DNA of 64,000 bases from Paenibacillus sinopodophylli (GCF_005930355.1 NZ_VDBO01000003.1:310001-374000); one strand, 5' to 3'. Positions 34,433 through 44,437 are shown, counted from the stretch's first letter. A program made the numbers and translations. Notes: generated by a model not told the origin, from the sequence alone.

Positions 34433-35752
34433 TTATTCTGCAGAGCCAAATTGTATCCAAGCCTTTTGAATTTCGTCAATAGCTTGATCCTTTGTTTTGC
34501 TGCCGCCGATATAGCCTTGCATCAACTCACCAAACTTTTGGTGGAACGTATCTAGCGAGTAGTTAACCGACAAATCGCCAGATTTTTCTGTTTTTAGAAT
34601 CTCTTCCATTTGCTTAGGCATATCCAGTTCAGGAAGCGGAGCGTCCTTAATTGGAGGAATAACCTTCGCTACAGTTGAGAACCAGCTTTTGCCGTAATCA
34701 GAAGTGTACAGCCAGTTAAAGAATGCAATCGTTTCATTAACCACTTTGGAATCTTTGTTGATTCGAAGCGCTTGGTCAGCGCCAGTTACAAGCAAGGTTT
34801 GCTCCGCTTTTTCACTTACAGGGTAGCCTACGATACCAAGCTCAAAGTCAGGTGTAATTTTTTTGATCGCTTCTTCATCCCATGCGCCTTTACCCGTCAT
34901 GAATGCTGCTTTACCAGTAGCGAAGTCACTTACTTCTGCGTTGCTGTCGCGCTCAAGCGGCTTGTTCGTGCCATGCTTAACCGTCGTATCGATAAAGCTG
35001 AAGAAGTTGTCTTTCAATACAGGGTAATCGTTGAATGTCGTTTCTCCTGCAATAAACTTGCTTACCAATTCTTTCGGCGTAATGCCTGCATCCTCAGCAG
35101 CTGCATTCACGAAGTTTTGGAAAATATGTTTCCATACCCACCACTCTTTATAAGCGTTGGCGAACGGTGTAATGCCTTTTGCTTCAAGCTTTGCAATCGC
35201 GTCTTCCATTTGGGAAGTTGTTTTCGGTACTTCTGTAATACCTGCATCTGCAAGCAATTTTTTGTTGTAAACCATGTTCATTAGGTTCCCTTTCACAGGA
35301 AAACCAAGTACTTTGCCGTCTTTGGAGCTCATGTTGATTTTGACGGAATCAGTCATAGCTGCCGCAAGCGGCTCGTTCGTCAGGTCAGCACTGTATTCAG
35401 CGAAAGTATCAATGTCACCGCCAGCTGTTGTCTGGAACACATCCGGCGTGCTGCCTGCAGCGATTTTCGATTTCAACACGGTGTTGTAATCGGCTTGCAT
35501 AATTTCAAGATTAATCGTTACGTTCGGCTTTACTTTTTTGTATTCTGCGATGTATGCGTTGAATGCGTCTGTGTATTCTGGAGAGGCGGTGAACATGTTG
35601 ATCGTGACTGGCTTATCCGAGGCTTCGGTGTTTCCGCCGGTATTCGTACCCTCGTTGTTGCTTGTTGTATTGTTTTTGTCGCTGCCGCAAGCAGCCAGTA
35701 TTCCGATAATCAGCACGAGGCTGACGGATAGTGCCAGAAATCTTTTGAACAT
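34433..35752 (-). CDS. ABC sugar-transport substrate-binding lipoprotein
   Basis: This 439-aa lipoprotein has the lipobox LAAC (MFKRFLALSVSLVLIIGILAAC), a Ser/Thr/Asn/Gly-rich tether, then a cluster-B extracellular solute-binding fold: INMFTASPEYTDAF, GSTPDVFQTTAGGD, GKVLGFPVKGNLMNMVYNK, FMTGKGAWDEEAI. It presumably captures alpha-galactosides for the two permeases at 39512-41244. An ATPase is not present in the locus; a shared MsmK-type ATPase is usual in such systems. It sits between the YesN gene and the alpha-galactosidase, all on minus. Confidence 0.92.
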   Translation of the reverse strand: MFKRFLALSVSLVLIIGILAACGSDKNNTTSNNEGTNTGGNTEASDKPVTINMFTASPEYTDAFNAYIAEYKKVKPNVTINLEIMQADYNTVLKSKIAAGSTPDVFQTTAGGDIDTFAEYSADLTNEPLAAAMTDSVKINMSSKDGKVLGFPVKGNLMNMVYNKKLLADAGITEVPKTTSQMEDAIAKLEAKGITPFANAYKEWWVWKHIFQNFVNAAAEDAGITPKELVSKFIAGETTFNDYPVLKDNFFSFIDTTVKHGTNKPLERDSNAEVSDFATGKAAFMTGKGAWDEEAIKKITPDFELGIVGYPVSEKAEQTLLVTGADQALRINKDSKVVNETIAFFNWLYTSDYGKSWFSTVAKVIPPIKDAPLPELDMPKQMEEILKTEKSGDLSVNYSLDTFHQKFGELMQGYIGGSKTKDQAIDEIQKAWIQFGSAE

Positions 35753-35882
35753 TGAAATGCCCCCATTTCTTTCATTGGTTGTGGTCTACGATGCCTATTC
35801 TAAAGAAAAAGAAATCGGATAAGAATGCACATAAGTGAATAGTTAAGGGTAAAAAAGTGTCATTCTGCAAGCGGTTCACTTT

Positions 35883-37523
35883 TTAGCCTGTTCCGCTGGA
35901 TGCCCTATATTCGCTCGGCGACAACGAATAATAATTTCGGAACGCCTTGCTGAAATAGTTCTTATCTTTGTAGCCCAGCATTTCGGAAATATCTTGGATC
36001 TTCAAACCCGGATCATCCAGCAGTTCCTTCGCCTTTTCCATTCGCACCTTCTGCACATACTCATGAATGCCGAATCCGAATTGCTGTTTGAACAGCTTCA
36101 TCAAATATTCTCTGCTCAAAAAATACTTCTCCGCGAACATCGAGATTTTGATCTCTTCAAAGTAATGATTGTCGATATAGGCTTTAATATCCCCTACTTC
36201 AAATGGTTGATTCGTCATAAGCGATTTCCTAATTTGACCGCTGAAATAATCGAGTATGTCGTAGAACAACTGCTCGAATTGGTCCATGCTTGCGAAATCG
36301 CTCACAATCCCTAAGTCGCGCAGCGCTTGAATGCCGCCAAGCGGCAGCTCGGATTGCTTAACACCCAGCTCAAGCGCCATATCATTCAGCAGAATAATGA
36401 ATTCATGCAATGCACGATCCGCTTCCCCTATATTGAATCGATCGGATAACCGCCATTTCTTCATGTAATCGTTCAGAATCGTTCTAGCATTATGTACGTT
36501 GCCGCTCTCCAATGCACCGCGAATGACCAGAATTCGACTCGTCAGCGATTGTGTTTCCTTGGGAGTCGAAGCAAGGTCAGAGGCAGCCGTTACAACAGCC
36601 CCGTTCAGCTTGAGCACATCAATACCATTAATCGCTGCCTTAGCAGCTTCATATGAGGAAGCCAGCTGCAGCACATCAGTCGTGGAAGGCCCAATGCCGA
36701 TCGCTACAACAATGCCGAAGAGTTCCTTCAAGGTTGAAATCACCTTGTTCAATTGATGTATAGACCGGTACGCAATGTCCTCCGGATAGCCGCCCTTCAT
36801 CGTGAGAATAGCAATAAGCTCACGCTCCTGCTTAGGGCTGGCGAAGCTGAAAGCTCCGAAGTGATCACCCGCGATTTCGTTTATGACATTCGCTACTGCA
36901 AAGTGCAGCAGGTCTGTATCGTGATGGAATCGCTGCTTCCGAATTTGCTCTAGATTGAGCACACGGACAACGACTGCTGTGAACCGGTTGCCGGGATCAT
37001 CTGCACCAATCAGCGGCAGGAAAGCTTCGTTCGTTTGGCTTTTGAAGCTGCGCTCGATAATGGAGATGTACACCTTCTCTTTCAGCCGCGGTAGCGACAT
37101 ATTGAGCGTAATATTGCGATTAATGAAATCACTATCCTTTTTCCGCTTCGCATCCAGCACATCGATTGCCTTACGCAGGGAAAGATTGAGATCTTGACGG
37201 TTGACCGGTTTCAGCAAATAATCAACGACCTTGGAGCGTATCGCCTGACGCGTATATTCGAAATCGTTGTAGCCGCTGATCACAATCGTCAGCAAATCGG
37301 GATAATCTCGCTCAATGATTTGCAGCAACTCTGTTCCGTTCAGCTCCGGCATCTTCATATCTACCATCGCAAGGTCAATTTTATGCTCAGCGAGCATACG
37401 GAGTCCTACTTTCCCGTCTGTTGCCTCCAGTACTTCTACAACTCCTAAGCCCTTCCAATCACCCAATATACGAATCGCTTCGCGCAGCGGCTCTTCATCA
37501 TCAATAATCAGTACTCTATACAT
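35883..37523 (-). CDS. YesN-type response regulator (REC + AraC)
   Basis: This 546-aa protein has an N-terminal receiver (IIDDEEPLREAIR, phospho-Asp in LAMVDMKMPELNGTELL, Lys in LLKPVNR), a long middle region, and a C-terminal AraC double HTH (IKISMFAEKYFLSREYLMKLF then IQDISEMLGYKDKNYFSKAFRNYY). It overlaps the upstream kinase gene by 8 bases, the usual YesM/YesN coupling. It very likely activates the binding-protein/permease/alpha-galactosidase genes on sensing the sugar. Confidence 0.93.
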   Translation of the reverse strand: MYRVLIIDDEEPLREAIRILGDWKGLGVVEVLEATDGKVGLRMLAEHKIDLAMVDMKMPELNGTELLQIIERDYPDLLTIVISGYNDFEYTRQAIRSKVVDYLLKPVNRQDLNLSLRKAIDVLDAKRKKDSDFINRNITLNMSLPRLKEKVYISIIERSFKSQTNEAFLPLIGADDPGNRFTAVVVRVLNLEQIRKQRFHHDTDLLHFAVANVINEIAGDHFGAFSFASPKQERELIAILTMKGGYPEDIAYRSIHQLNKVISTLKELFGIVVAIGIGPSTTDVLQLASSYEAAKAAINGIDVLKLNGAVVTAASDLASTPKETQSLTSRILVIRGALESGNVHNARTILNDYMKKWRLSDRFNIGEADRALHEFIILLNDMALELGVKQSELPLGGIQALRDLGIVSDFASMDQFEQLFYDILDYFSGQIRKSLMTNQPFEVGDIKAYIDNHYFEEIKISMFAEKYFLSREYLMKLFKQQFGFGIHEYVQKVRMEKAKELLDDPGLKIQDISEMLGYKDKNYFSKAFRNYYSLSPSEYRASSGTG

Positions 37524-39381
37524 GGCTTACGCCTCCTCTCGGTAATAACATGGTCAGCTCTGTGCCTGACTTATCCGTCTGGATAAGCAGCTTGGCCTCA
37601 TCGCCATAGAGCAGCTTCAGCCTGGTGTTCAAATTCACGAGTCCAATACTCTCATTCTCATCCTCACGGTCCTTCCACTCCTGAAGAAACGATTGCTGTA
37701 CCTGCTCAAGCCGCTCGGGAGAGAATCCTGGTCCATCATCCCGAACAGCAATAACGGCATGCGATTCCGTAACCGCAGCGCGAATTTCAATCGTAATCGT
37801 GCTGGACACCTTCTCCAGCGCATGCTTGATTGCATTCTCGACAAGCGTCTGGATGGATAGCTTAGGCAGCTCAAGCTCCAGCAGCGACTCCTCCCAATCA
37901 AATTCCGCTTGCAACCTGCTGCCGAAACGCGCCTTCTGCAAGGAAAGATAATTCTCAATATGCTTCAGCTCATCCCTTGCCCGTACGATATCTTTGCCAC
38001 TAATGCAATAACGCAGAGTAAGTGCCAGCGCATCGACCATATCCGCAATATCATAGCGTTCATTTTTTAACGCTTTGGTCGAGATCGCTTGCAGCGCATT
38101 ATACAGGAAGTGTGGATTAATCTCAGCTTCGAGCGCCTTTAGTATAGCGTTTTTCTCCACAAGCTTCATTTTGTACCGTTCATTGATGAGGTCGTTCGTG
38201 CGTCTTACCATCTGATTGAAATGCCGTGACAAATAAGCAATCTCATCACGTCCCTTCACCTCAGCCTCGGCGTCGAAATCCCCCGTACTGAAGCGATTCA
38301 TTTGGTAGGATAGCTTCTGAAGCGGCTTTGTGATCGCGTTGGAGAAATAAATGACGACGATGATTGACAGCAGCAGGAACAGCATACCGATAACGAAGCC
38401 TATATTACGTGTCGTTCTGGCTGCTTCGTATATTTGTGAATACGGGACCGGCTTTACAAGCTTCCATCCCTCCTGCTCTCCGATGTTATAGACGACCAAA
38501 TACTTCTGATTCGCCTCCGACCAGGTTAGCTGACCGTTCGGAATCGCTGTCAGCTTGTCCGTCAAGGAGGCCTCTTTCGCTCTCTTGTAGAAGGCTTCAT
38601 CATCGGTAAAAAATGGCTCATTGTCTGGGCTGAGGAACAATAGATGCTGTCCTGCATCGAAGGGAATATCCTTCAGAATCTGCTCGCTTACTGAATCATC
38701 GAAGTAGAAAGAGAGTACAGCCTGCGGCTGCCTGGATACGATGGATCGCAGTACCCTGTGATAGGCCATGAAGCTATTCTCATGCTTAACCTCATAGCCT
38801 GTTTCTGCATCTGATTGTGCAATGGATTGATAAGATCGGTTGAACGGACTCGCCATCGCCTTCTGATACCAAGATGTTTCTGTAATGTTAGGATTGACTC
38901 CTGTTCGAACCGCAATATTATAATTTTCCTGTGAAATCGAATAAAATTTATTTTCTTTCACAACGTATAGATAGATGGCTTGTAGATCACTTCTTGAATA
39001 ATATAGCTGGCGCAAATAGTTTTCCAAATACATCTTGGAAGCATAATCCTCCGATTCATGCATGATCGCATACGTAATTTCATCGAATCTGATCTGAGGA
39101 AGCGACAGCTGCTCCATTCCTTTCAAGTAATCCTCCATATTCTGATTAACGAGCAGCAGATTGTTAGAGGTGCTGGCAATGCTGTTCGTAACCGATTCCT
39201 TCTGGAACATCTGATATGAAATAAAAGTCAATGATGACACGACGAGAATAATAATAGTCGTAAATAGCAAAATAAGCTTATTCACCAACCGTCTATTCAC
39301 ACGCTCAGCCATTTCCCGTACTGCTCGAAAAGCCTTTTTCAAAATAGAAATCACAACCTTTCTGCTCCATATTCCGTTCAC
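37516..39381 (-). CDS. YesM-type sensor histidine kinase
   Basis: This ~621-aa membrane kinase has two helices (LILLFTTIIILVVSSLTFISY and IGFVIGMLFLLLSIIVVIYF) around an extracytoplasmic Cache-like sensor, then HAMP, a His_kinase domain with the phospho-His in ALEAEINPHFLYNALQAIS, and an ATPase domain with LVENAIKHAL and RDDGPGF. The order and length are typical of YesM. The GTG at 39381 is the longest start with an AAAGGTG site; a start a few codons inside is possible. It is the cognate kinase of the overlapping YesN gene and diverges from the permease genes. Confidence 0.92.
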   Translation of the reverse strand: MNGIWSRKVVISILKKAFRAVREMAERVNRRLVNKLILLFTTIIILVVSSLTFISYQMFQKESVTNSIASTSNNLLLVNQNMEDYLKGMEQLSLPQIRFDEITYAIMHESEDYASKMYLENYLRQLYYSRSDLQAIYLYVVKENKFYSISQENYNIAVRTGVNPNITETSWYQKAMASPFNRSYQSIAQSDAETGYEVKHENSFMAYHRVLRSIVSRQPQAVLSFYFDDSVSEQILKDIPFDAGQHLLFLSPDNEPFFTDDEAFYKRAKEASLTDKLTAIPNGQLTWSEANQKYLVVYNIGEQEGWKLVKPVPYSQIYEAARTTRNIGFVIGMLFLLLSIIVVIYFSNAITKPLQKLSYQMNRFSTGDFDAEAEVKGRDEIAYLSRHFNQMVRRTNDLINERYKMKLVEKNAILKALEAEINPHFLYNALQAISTKALKNERYDIADMVDALALTLRYCISGKDIVRARDELKHIENYLSLQKARFGSRLQAEFDWEESLLELELPKLSIQTLVENAIKHALEKVSSTITIEIRAAVTESHAVIAVRDDGPGFSPERLEQVQQSFLQEWKDREDENESIGLVNLNTRLKLLYGDEAKLLIQTDKSGTELTMLLPRGGVSHV

Positions 39382-39413
39382 CTTTTTACCCCTAAATGAT
39401 TTCTTAAATCCAT

Positions 39414-39442
39414 TTTTGAGAGGCGGATGGCTGTTTTATAAT
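39414..39442 (+). promoter_or_regulatory. Candidate promoter of the permease genes
   Basis: TTTTGA (39414-39419), 17 bases, then TATAAT (39437-39442), about 70 bases before the first permease. The good -10 and weak -35 fit an activator-dependent promoter. Confidence 0.5.
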
Positions 39443-39511
39443 ACACAATATAGCGAATCCCGATTTTTTGAAATATAAAATTTAAATAACCCCTTAAAGA
39501 GAGTAGGTGCG

Positions 39512-40405
39512 ATGATGTTCAAGGCATTAGGGAGAAAATGGAGCGAGAAGCTTGAATTCGGCATCTTTACGCTGCCTGTACTCATTTGTATCGCGGTCGC
39601 GTTTTACATTCCGTTCGCGATGACCATTCGATATTCATTGACAAAGTGGAACGGCATATCCAAGCATCCAAAGTTTGTTGGTCTCGACAATTTCAAGCAA
39701 ATCTTCACAGGTGACACCAACTTTGCGAACTCGGCTTGGTTCACGATTAAATACGCCGTGTTGTACATCGTTATTGTGAACATTCTGGCCATCCTGTTAG
39801 CTGTTGTACTGGATATGAAGCTCAAATCGACCTCATGGCTGCGGGCTGCTTTCTTTATTCCCTATATTCTAAGCCTTGTTATCGTCGGCTTTATCTGGAA
39901 ATTCATTTTCATGCAGGGCTTCGAGTCATTGGGACAAAGCACAGGCTGGGGCATATTCGATCTCAGCTGGCTCGGTGATCCCAAGCTTGCCTTCGTTTCC
40001 ATATTGCTCGTATCGATCTGGCAATCCATCGGGTTCTATCTGGTTATCTACATTGCTGGCTTGCAATCGGTGCCGGACGATCTGAAGGAAGCCGCGACCG
40101 TTGATGGAGCAGGACCGGTTAGACGCTTCTTCAGCATTACGCTGCCGCTGCTTGCACCTTCCATTACGATCTCGGTATTTATGGCGCTGACCAACTCCAT
40201 TAAAGTATTTGATGTCATCCTCTCGCTTACGGGCGGCGGACCAGGCGGAACGACTTACAGTATCGCATATGACATCTACAGAGATACGTTCCAGAACAAT
40301 CTCTACGGCTACGGTACGGCAAAAGCGCTCATCTTATTCGTCGCTGTCCTATTCGTAACGATCATTCAGCTCACGATCTTCAAACGCAGGGAGGTTGAAG
40401 CTTGA
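39512..40405 (+). CDS. ABC sugar permease, first subunit (MalF/UgpA-like)
   Basis: This 297-aa membrane protein with six helices belongs to the binding-protein-dependent sugar permeases. The EAA loop that contacts the ATPase reads DLKEAATVDGAGPVRRFFSI, then TLPLL. The N-terminal region (LPVLICIAVAFYIPFAMTIRYSLTKWNG) and the motif LTGGGPGGTTY are typical. It begins at the ATG at 39512; the stop overlaps the next permease by ATGA. It is divergent from yesM. Confidence 0.93.
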   Translation: MMFKALGRKWSEKLEFGIFTLPVLICIAVAFYIPFAMTIRYSLTKWNGISKHPKFVGLDNFKQIFTGDTNFANSAWFTIKYAVLYIVIVNILAILLAVVLDMKLKSTSWLRAAFFIPYILSLVIVGFIWKFIFMQGFESLGQSTGWGIFDLSWLGDPKLAFVSILLVSIWQSIGFYLVIYIAGLQSVPDDLKEAATVDGAGPVRRFFSITLPLLAPSITISVFMALTNSIKVFDVILSLTGGGPGGTTYSIAYDIYRDTFQNNLYGYGTAKALILFVAVLFVTIIQLTIFKRREVEA

Positions 40406-41244
40406 TGAAAACAAACAGCAGTGGAAGAGTCGGACGCATCATACTGGAGATCATCATGGTGCTCCTCTCACTCGTCTTTCTATATCCCTTGTTCTTGGCC
40501 ATCAATAACTCGTTCAAGAGCTTCGGCGAGGTGATGACCGATGTTGTCGCTCTTCCTAAACAGCTTGTATTTGAAAACTATTCGTATGTATGGTCATTCA
40601 TCAACTATCCGAAGCTGTTCCTTAACAACTTTGTCATTACGACCGTCGGACTTGCAGGCATCATCCTCGTCTCTTCCATTGCCGCCTACAAGCTGGCTAG
40701 AACGAAGACACGTTGGAGCGGACTGCTCTATATCGTCTGCATTATGCCAATGCTCATTCCGTTTCAATCGATCATGCTTACCGTGCTTCAGCTTGCCAAA
40801 AGTCTGAATCTGTCCGAGAGCACATGGGGACTGGGCATCCTATACTGGGGCTTCGGTGCACCGCTTGCCGTCTTCATCTACCACGGCTTCGTGAAAGGCA
40901 TACCGAAGGAAATTGACGAGAGTGCGACCATTGACGGCGCATCCGGCTTCAAGCTTTTCTTTCTTGTCATCTTCCCGCTGCTCAAATCAGTTACCACAAC
41001 CATCGTCATTATTGATGTGATGTGGATCTGGAACGACTTCCTGCTGCCGCTGCTTATGGTGAACGGTTCGCCGGATACGAAGACGCTGACACTGGCCGCG
41101 TATACTTTTGTAGGTCAATATACTTCGGATTGGCAATATGCGATGACCGCTATGGTCATGGCTGTGCTGCCTTCGATTATCGTGTTCATCTTCTTGCAGA
41201 AGTACATCGTCAAGGGTGTAGTTGCCGGAGCGGTGAAAGGCTAG
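40402..41244 (+). CDS. ABC sugar permease, second subunit (MalG/UgpE-like)
   Basis: This 280-aa membrane protein is the partner of the preceding permease, with EAA loop GIPKEIDESATIDGASGF and the C-terminal VKGVVAGAVKG typical of MalG-like subunits. Its ATG overlaps the upstream stop. Together with the lipoprotein at 34433-35752 it forms an alpha-galactoside importer lacking a local ATPase gene. It is followed by a structured repeat and a strong terminator. Confidence 0.94.
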   Translation: MMKTNSSGRVGRIILEIIMVLLSLVFLYPLFLAINNSFKSFGEVMTDVVALPKQLVFENYSYVWSFINYPKLFLNNFVITTVGLAGIILVSSIAAYKLARTKTRWSGLLYIVCIMPMLIPFQSIMLTVLQLAKSLNLSESTWGLGILYWGFGAPLAVFIYHGFVKGIPKEIDESATIDGASGFKLFFLVIFPLLKSVTTTIVIIDVMWIWNDFLLPLLMVNGSPDTKTLTLAAYTFVGQYTSDWQYAMTAMVMAVLPSIIVFIFLQKYIVKGVVAGAVKG

Positions 41245-41261
41245 TCAACAGTAATGAACGC

Positions 41262-41363
41262 AAGCGTAACGGCTTAAGCCGCCCTCTGGCGGCTAAGCTA
41301 ACGTTTCGCGTAGAAATATAGAGAAAGCTAGCGAAATGATATACTTTTCTATATTTGAAAGAA
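41262..41363. repeat. Structured intergenic repeat, copy 2
   Basis: This ~100-base element is homologous to 17529-17634. Hairpin 1 (41277-41294) is a perfect AGCCGCC/GGCGGCT around CTCT. The terminal inverted repeat is AAATATAG (41314-41321) with CTATATTT (41349-41356). Compared with copy 1 both arms changed together, which keeps the pairing. It lies directly after the second permease. Confidence 0.82.
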
Positions 41364-41400
41364 AGGCAGCGCCCCTGCTCATTAGGGGCGCTGCCTTTCT
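41360..41400. terminator. Bidirectional terminator
   Basis: AGAAAGGCAGCGCCCCT pairs perfectly with AGGGGCGCTGCCTTTCT, between convergent permease and chemoreceptor genes. Confidence 0.93.
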
Positions 41401-41414
41401 CCGTTCGTACTTCC

Positions 41415-43472
41415 TTATTCGGTTTTGAACTGGGCGGATGCCGATGCCAAGTCCTGTGTCAATCTGTCGATTGTCGTTACCATCTCTGCGAGCTGTTGCA
41501 CCATAGCCGCTTGCTCCTGCACAGTCGCAGTCACCTCTTCAACGGAGGCTGAGACCTCTTCGCCAGAGGCTGACAAGTTCTGAGCAGCATCGAGCACGTC
41601 GTTCTTATCGTTCTCGATTTCATGCAGCTCTTCTACCATTGCCCTTACTTGCTCGATAATATTCTGTACATGCCCAGATACAAGGTCGAAGGATTGTTTC
41701 GTTTGTCCTACGCTGTCATTATGCTGAACGGTAATGCCTTCAATAATGTGTACACTTTGGTTGTTCTTCTCAACGTGGCTAATCGTCTGTCCCACGATGG
41801 CGTTTATGTCCTGTGATTGAATAGAGGTCTGTTCAGCCAGCTTCCTAATTTCACTAGCTACAACGGCAAAGCCTCTGCCATGCTCACCAGCTCTTGCCGC
41901 TTCAATGGATGCGTTCAAGGCAAGCAGCTTCGTCTGATTGGCGATTTCGGCTATCGCGTCAGTCATCCGCCCAATGCCAGAAGAGCTTTCAGCCAGCTGG
42001 CGCGTAATTTCCGATATTTTACGGACTTCCTCTTCATTTCTCACATTAATGGCAACCAAAGTTTCAATAACCTCATGGTTAGCTTCAAAAATATCGGTTA
42101 TCGCATCGGCCTTTTCTTTGATCCTATGCGATTTACTTGTAGCACTGGCGATCTTGTCGCCAACGTCCATAAATTTATTCACGATAGATTCCGTATCATT
42201 CGCCTGCGATTCCATCGCCTTTGCAATCTCAGACGTCGTCGTCGATGTTTCCATAATGGAGACTGATGTCCTGCTTGAAGTCTGATCCAGCTCTCTCGTG
42301 CTGTTATGAAGCACCGCGATTGAGCCATTCATGCTTGAGATCAAGTCCTTATTGCGCTCAGCCATCGTGTTGAAGCTGTCCGCGAGCTCCTTGAACTCTC
42401 CACTGTATCGGCCAGACGCAGTGACCGTAAGATCACCAGATGACAGCTTCTTGAACAGCCCTGTCAGCTGTACAATTGGCTTCGTAACTAATCTGGAGAT
42501 GATCACCCCGACCGCGATGGACAATAATAAGGCAATGAGCATAACCGTCATCATTTTCTTCAACATCGACTGCAGCGGCTTATTCACATCCGAATACGGA
42601 TCTTCTACAATGATGGTCCAGTCCGATAAAGGTATCTTTGAATAGTACGATACCTTATCCGCAAGCTTTACTTCTCCCTGATTCAGCTTTCCATCGCCGC
42701 TCGGCTTTAATATTTCGTTATATTCTGCTGTTTCCAACGGCTTGCCAATGAGCGCCTCGTCTGCTGAATGATAGACGACCGTTCCCACCCGGTCCAAAAT
42801 GATAACTTTTCCTTGATCATTTATTTGGATGCTCGCTAATTTATCAACAAAGAAGGAACTGACGGCTGTTGCGATAAACACGCCTTGTACACTCCCACTT
42901 GAATCAAGTACGGGCATCGAGAATACATTGACCTGATTGCCGCTTACTTTGGACACCAGCGCTTCGCTGACTACTGTCTTTCCTTGCAGACTATCTTGGA
43001 AGTACTGGCGGTCCGACCTTGATTTTGTTAGCGTGTCTGGGTTATTTGATGCAATGACAATTCCTTGCTTGTCGATCAGCATAAGCGATTCAATGCCCGG
43101 CATTCCCTTAATGCTGGCCTCAAGCATCTTATTCGCTTTCACATGCGGCCCATTAGAAGCTGAGAAAAACGTCTGATCTTCCAAGGTTCCTGTATTCCGC
43201 AGCGCTAATAATTCAGTAATAGAATTATTGACAGATAGGAGGTATACAGACTGCTGCTCAAGCTGGACCGAGGATAACAAGCCCTCTCCGATTCTGTCCG
43301 AGGTTGCCTTAATCTCATCCTTGCTCTTGTCCAGCGTAATGCTGGCAGCAATCCGGTAAGAAATGATGCTGGTAGCAGCTAGCACAACACACACGAGCAA
43401 ACAAATCATAGCTGGAAGCTTAAAGCGGAATGATAGATTCGTAAAGTAGTCCTTTTTTGTAAAAACGGGCAT
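41415..43472 (-). CDS. Methyl-accepting chemotaxis protein
   Basis: This 685-aa transducer has an N-terminal helix ([21 protein letters not shown]), a dCache-type periplasmic sensor (about 60-310, with [15 protein letters not shown] and [18 protein letters not shown]), a second helix ([19 protein letters not shown]), HAMP ([16 protein letters not shown]) and a long signalling coiled coil. The hairpin tip has [24 protein letters not shown] sequence, [24 protein letters not shown] precedes the ATG. dCache receptors often sense amino acids or small carboxylates; the ligand is not deducible. Confidence 0.95.
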   Translation of the reverse strand: MPVFTKKDYFTNLSFRFKLPAMICLLVCVVLAATSIISYRIAASITLDKSKDEIKATSDRIGEGLLSSVQLEQQSVYLLSVNNSITELLALRNTGTLEDQTFFSASNGPHVKANKMLEASIKGMPGIESLMLIDKQGIVIASNNPDTLTKSRSDRQYFQDSLQGKTVVSEALVSKVSGNQVNVFSMPVLDSSGSVQGVFIATAVSSFFVDKLASIQINDQGKVIILDRVGTVVYHSADEALIGKPLETAEYNEILKPSGDGKLNQGEVKLADKVSYYSKIPLSDWTIIVEDPYSDVNKPLQSMLKKMMTVMLIALLLSIAVGVIISRLVTKPIVQLTGLFKKLSSGDLTVTASGRYSGEFKELADSFNTMAERNKDLISSMNGSIAVLHNSTRELDQTSSRTSVSIMETSTTTSEIAKAMESQANDTESIVNKFMDVGDKIASATSKSHRIKEKADAITDIFEANHEVIETLVAINVRNEEEVRKISEITRQLAESSSGIGRMTDAIAEIANQTKLLALNASIEAARAGEHGRGFAVVASEIRKLAEQTSIQSQDINAIVGQTISHVEKNNQSVHIIEGITVQHNDSVGQTKQSFDLVSGHVQNIIEQVRAMVEELHEIENDKNDVLDAAQNLSASGEEVSASVEEVTATVQEQAAMVQQLAEMVTTIDRLTQDLASASAQFKTE

Positions 43473-43755
43473 CTTACAATCTCCTTTGGACAGCTAGTTT
43501 GGCGTTTATATGGTAGGTTACTCTCTGATCCTAACAGAGGATTATTAGATTAATGAGAGAAATGCTTTAGATTATTGTTAGCATTCCGCAACAGCTCCTC
43601 ATCACTCATTTTCACCCTATTAATTTCCCTCTGCAGCCCCAATCTTTAAAGGATTTTAATAGCACCATAGAGAAGTACTAGGGAGGAAACCCTCTGTGAG
43701 GGAGCTTGATTGAAAGAGGTAAAAGCATCCTGCGAACAAAACTCCATCGAAGGCG
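43473..43755. other. Leader region of the methyltransferase/ATP-grasp pair
   Basis: This 283-base region contains short hairpins such as CCCTC-TGT-GAGGG (about 43690-43702). It also has a 20-codon reading frame from TTG 43710 (GGGAGC upstream) that ends inside the methyltransferase start. No known riboswitch core was recognised. Confidence 0.35.
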
Positions 43756-44433
43756 GTGTTCATCATTTCTAACCTGAACGTAGAAACATGGAATTCCATT
43801 TATTCGCAAGGCAGAAGTTTATTGCAATATCCTGATGAAGAAGTCGTATCTTTTTTTAACCGTAACAAAGGCAAATTCCAAAAGGGCATCGACATAGCTT
43901 GCGGAGCAGGGCGACATACTTTTCTTATGGCCTCTCATGGTATTGAAGCAGTGGGCGTTGACAGTTCCACGTCCTCGATCGAATACGCAAAAGCAACAGC
44001 TGCGGATAAACAAATAACGAACGTATCCTTTGAGTGTAAGTTAGCCCAAGAGCTAAGTTTCCCAGATCAAACATTCGACGTCGTCGTCGTGTGGGGACTT
44101 ATTCATTATCTTGATTTGGAAGCTCAACAAAGCACATTAAAAGAAGCTTATCGTATTCTGAAAGACGGCGGCCAGCTTCTATGCACGCTTCGCTCGGAAC
44201 AAGATACACGTGCAAAAGAAGGAATCGAGACGGAGCCGAATCGGTATTCCGTTGAGTATTTCGATGCCGGTTCCTCCGATCCTAAAAAAACACTCATGTA
44301 TTTCTGGGACGAAGCAGCCGTTCGCGCAAAACTAAGTGACTTTCAATCCATCGAGCTTGGTCATCGCGTAATCGAACCAATCGGTAAATTAGGCAACAAA
44401 ACCGCACATTGGCTTATTTCTGCGACGAAATAA
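43756..44433 (+). CDS. Class I SAM-dependent methyltransferase
   Basis: This ~225-aa Rossmann methyltransferase has motif I GIDIACGAGRHTFLMA, the acidic residue in AVGVDSSTSSIEYA, motif IV FDVVVVWGLIHYL and KDGGQLLCTLRS. The start is uncertain: GTG at 43756 has GAAGG only 2-3 bases upstream, while no ATG occurs before residue 60. The stop is 4 bases before the ATP-grasp ATG, so the two are coupled. The acceptor is unknown; the partner suggests a small amino- or carboxyl-containing metabolite. Confidence 0.85.
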   Translation: MFIISNLNVETWNSIYSQGRSLLQYPDEEVVSFFNRNKGKFQKGIDIACGAGRHTFLMASHGIEAVGVDSSTSSIEYAKATAADKQITNVSFECKLAQELSFPDQTFDVVVVWGLIHYLDLEAQQSTLKEAYRILKDGGQLLCTLRSEQDTRAKEGIETEPNRYSVEYFDAGSSDPKKTLMYFWDEAAVRAKLSDFQSIELGHRVIEPIGKLGNKTAHWLISATK

Positions 44434-44437
44434 CGAT

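Noticed and set aside
43560..43755. Known riboswitch class or T-box before the methyltransferase
   Set aside because: I compared by eye with SAM, glycine, guanidine, ZTP and T-box cores and found no match; only simple hairpins are present.
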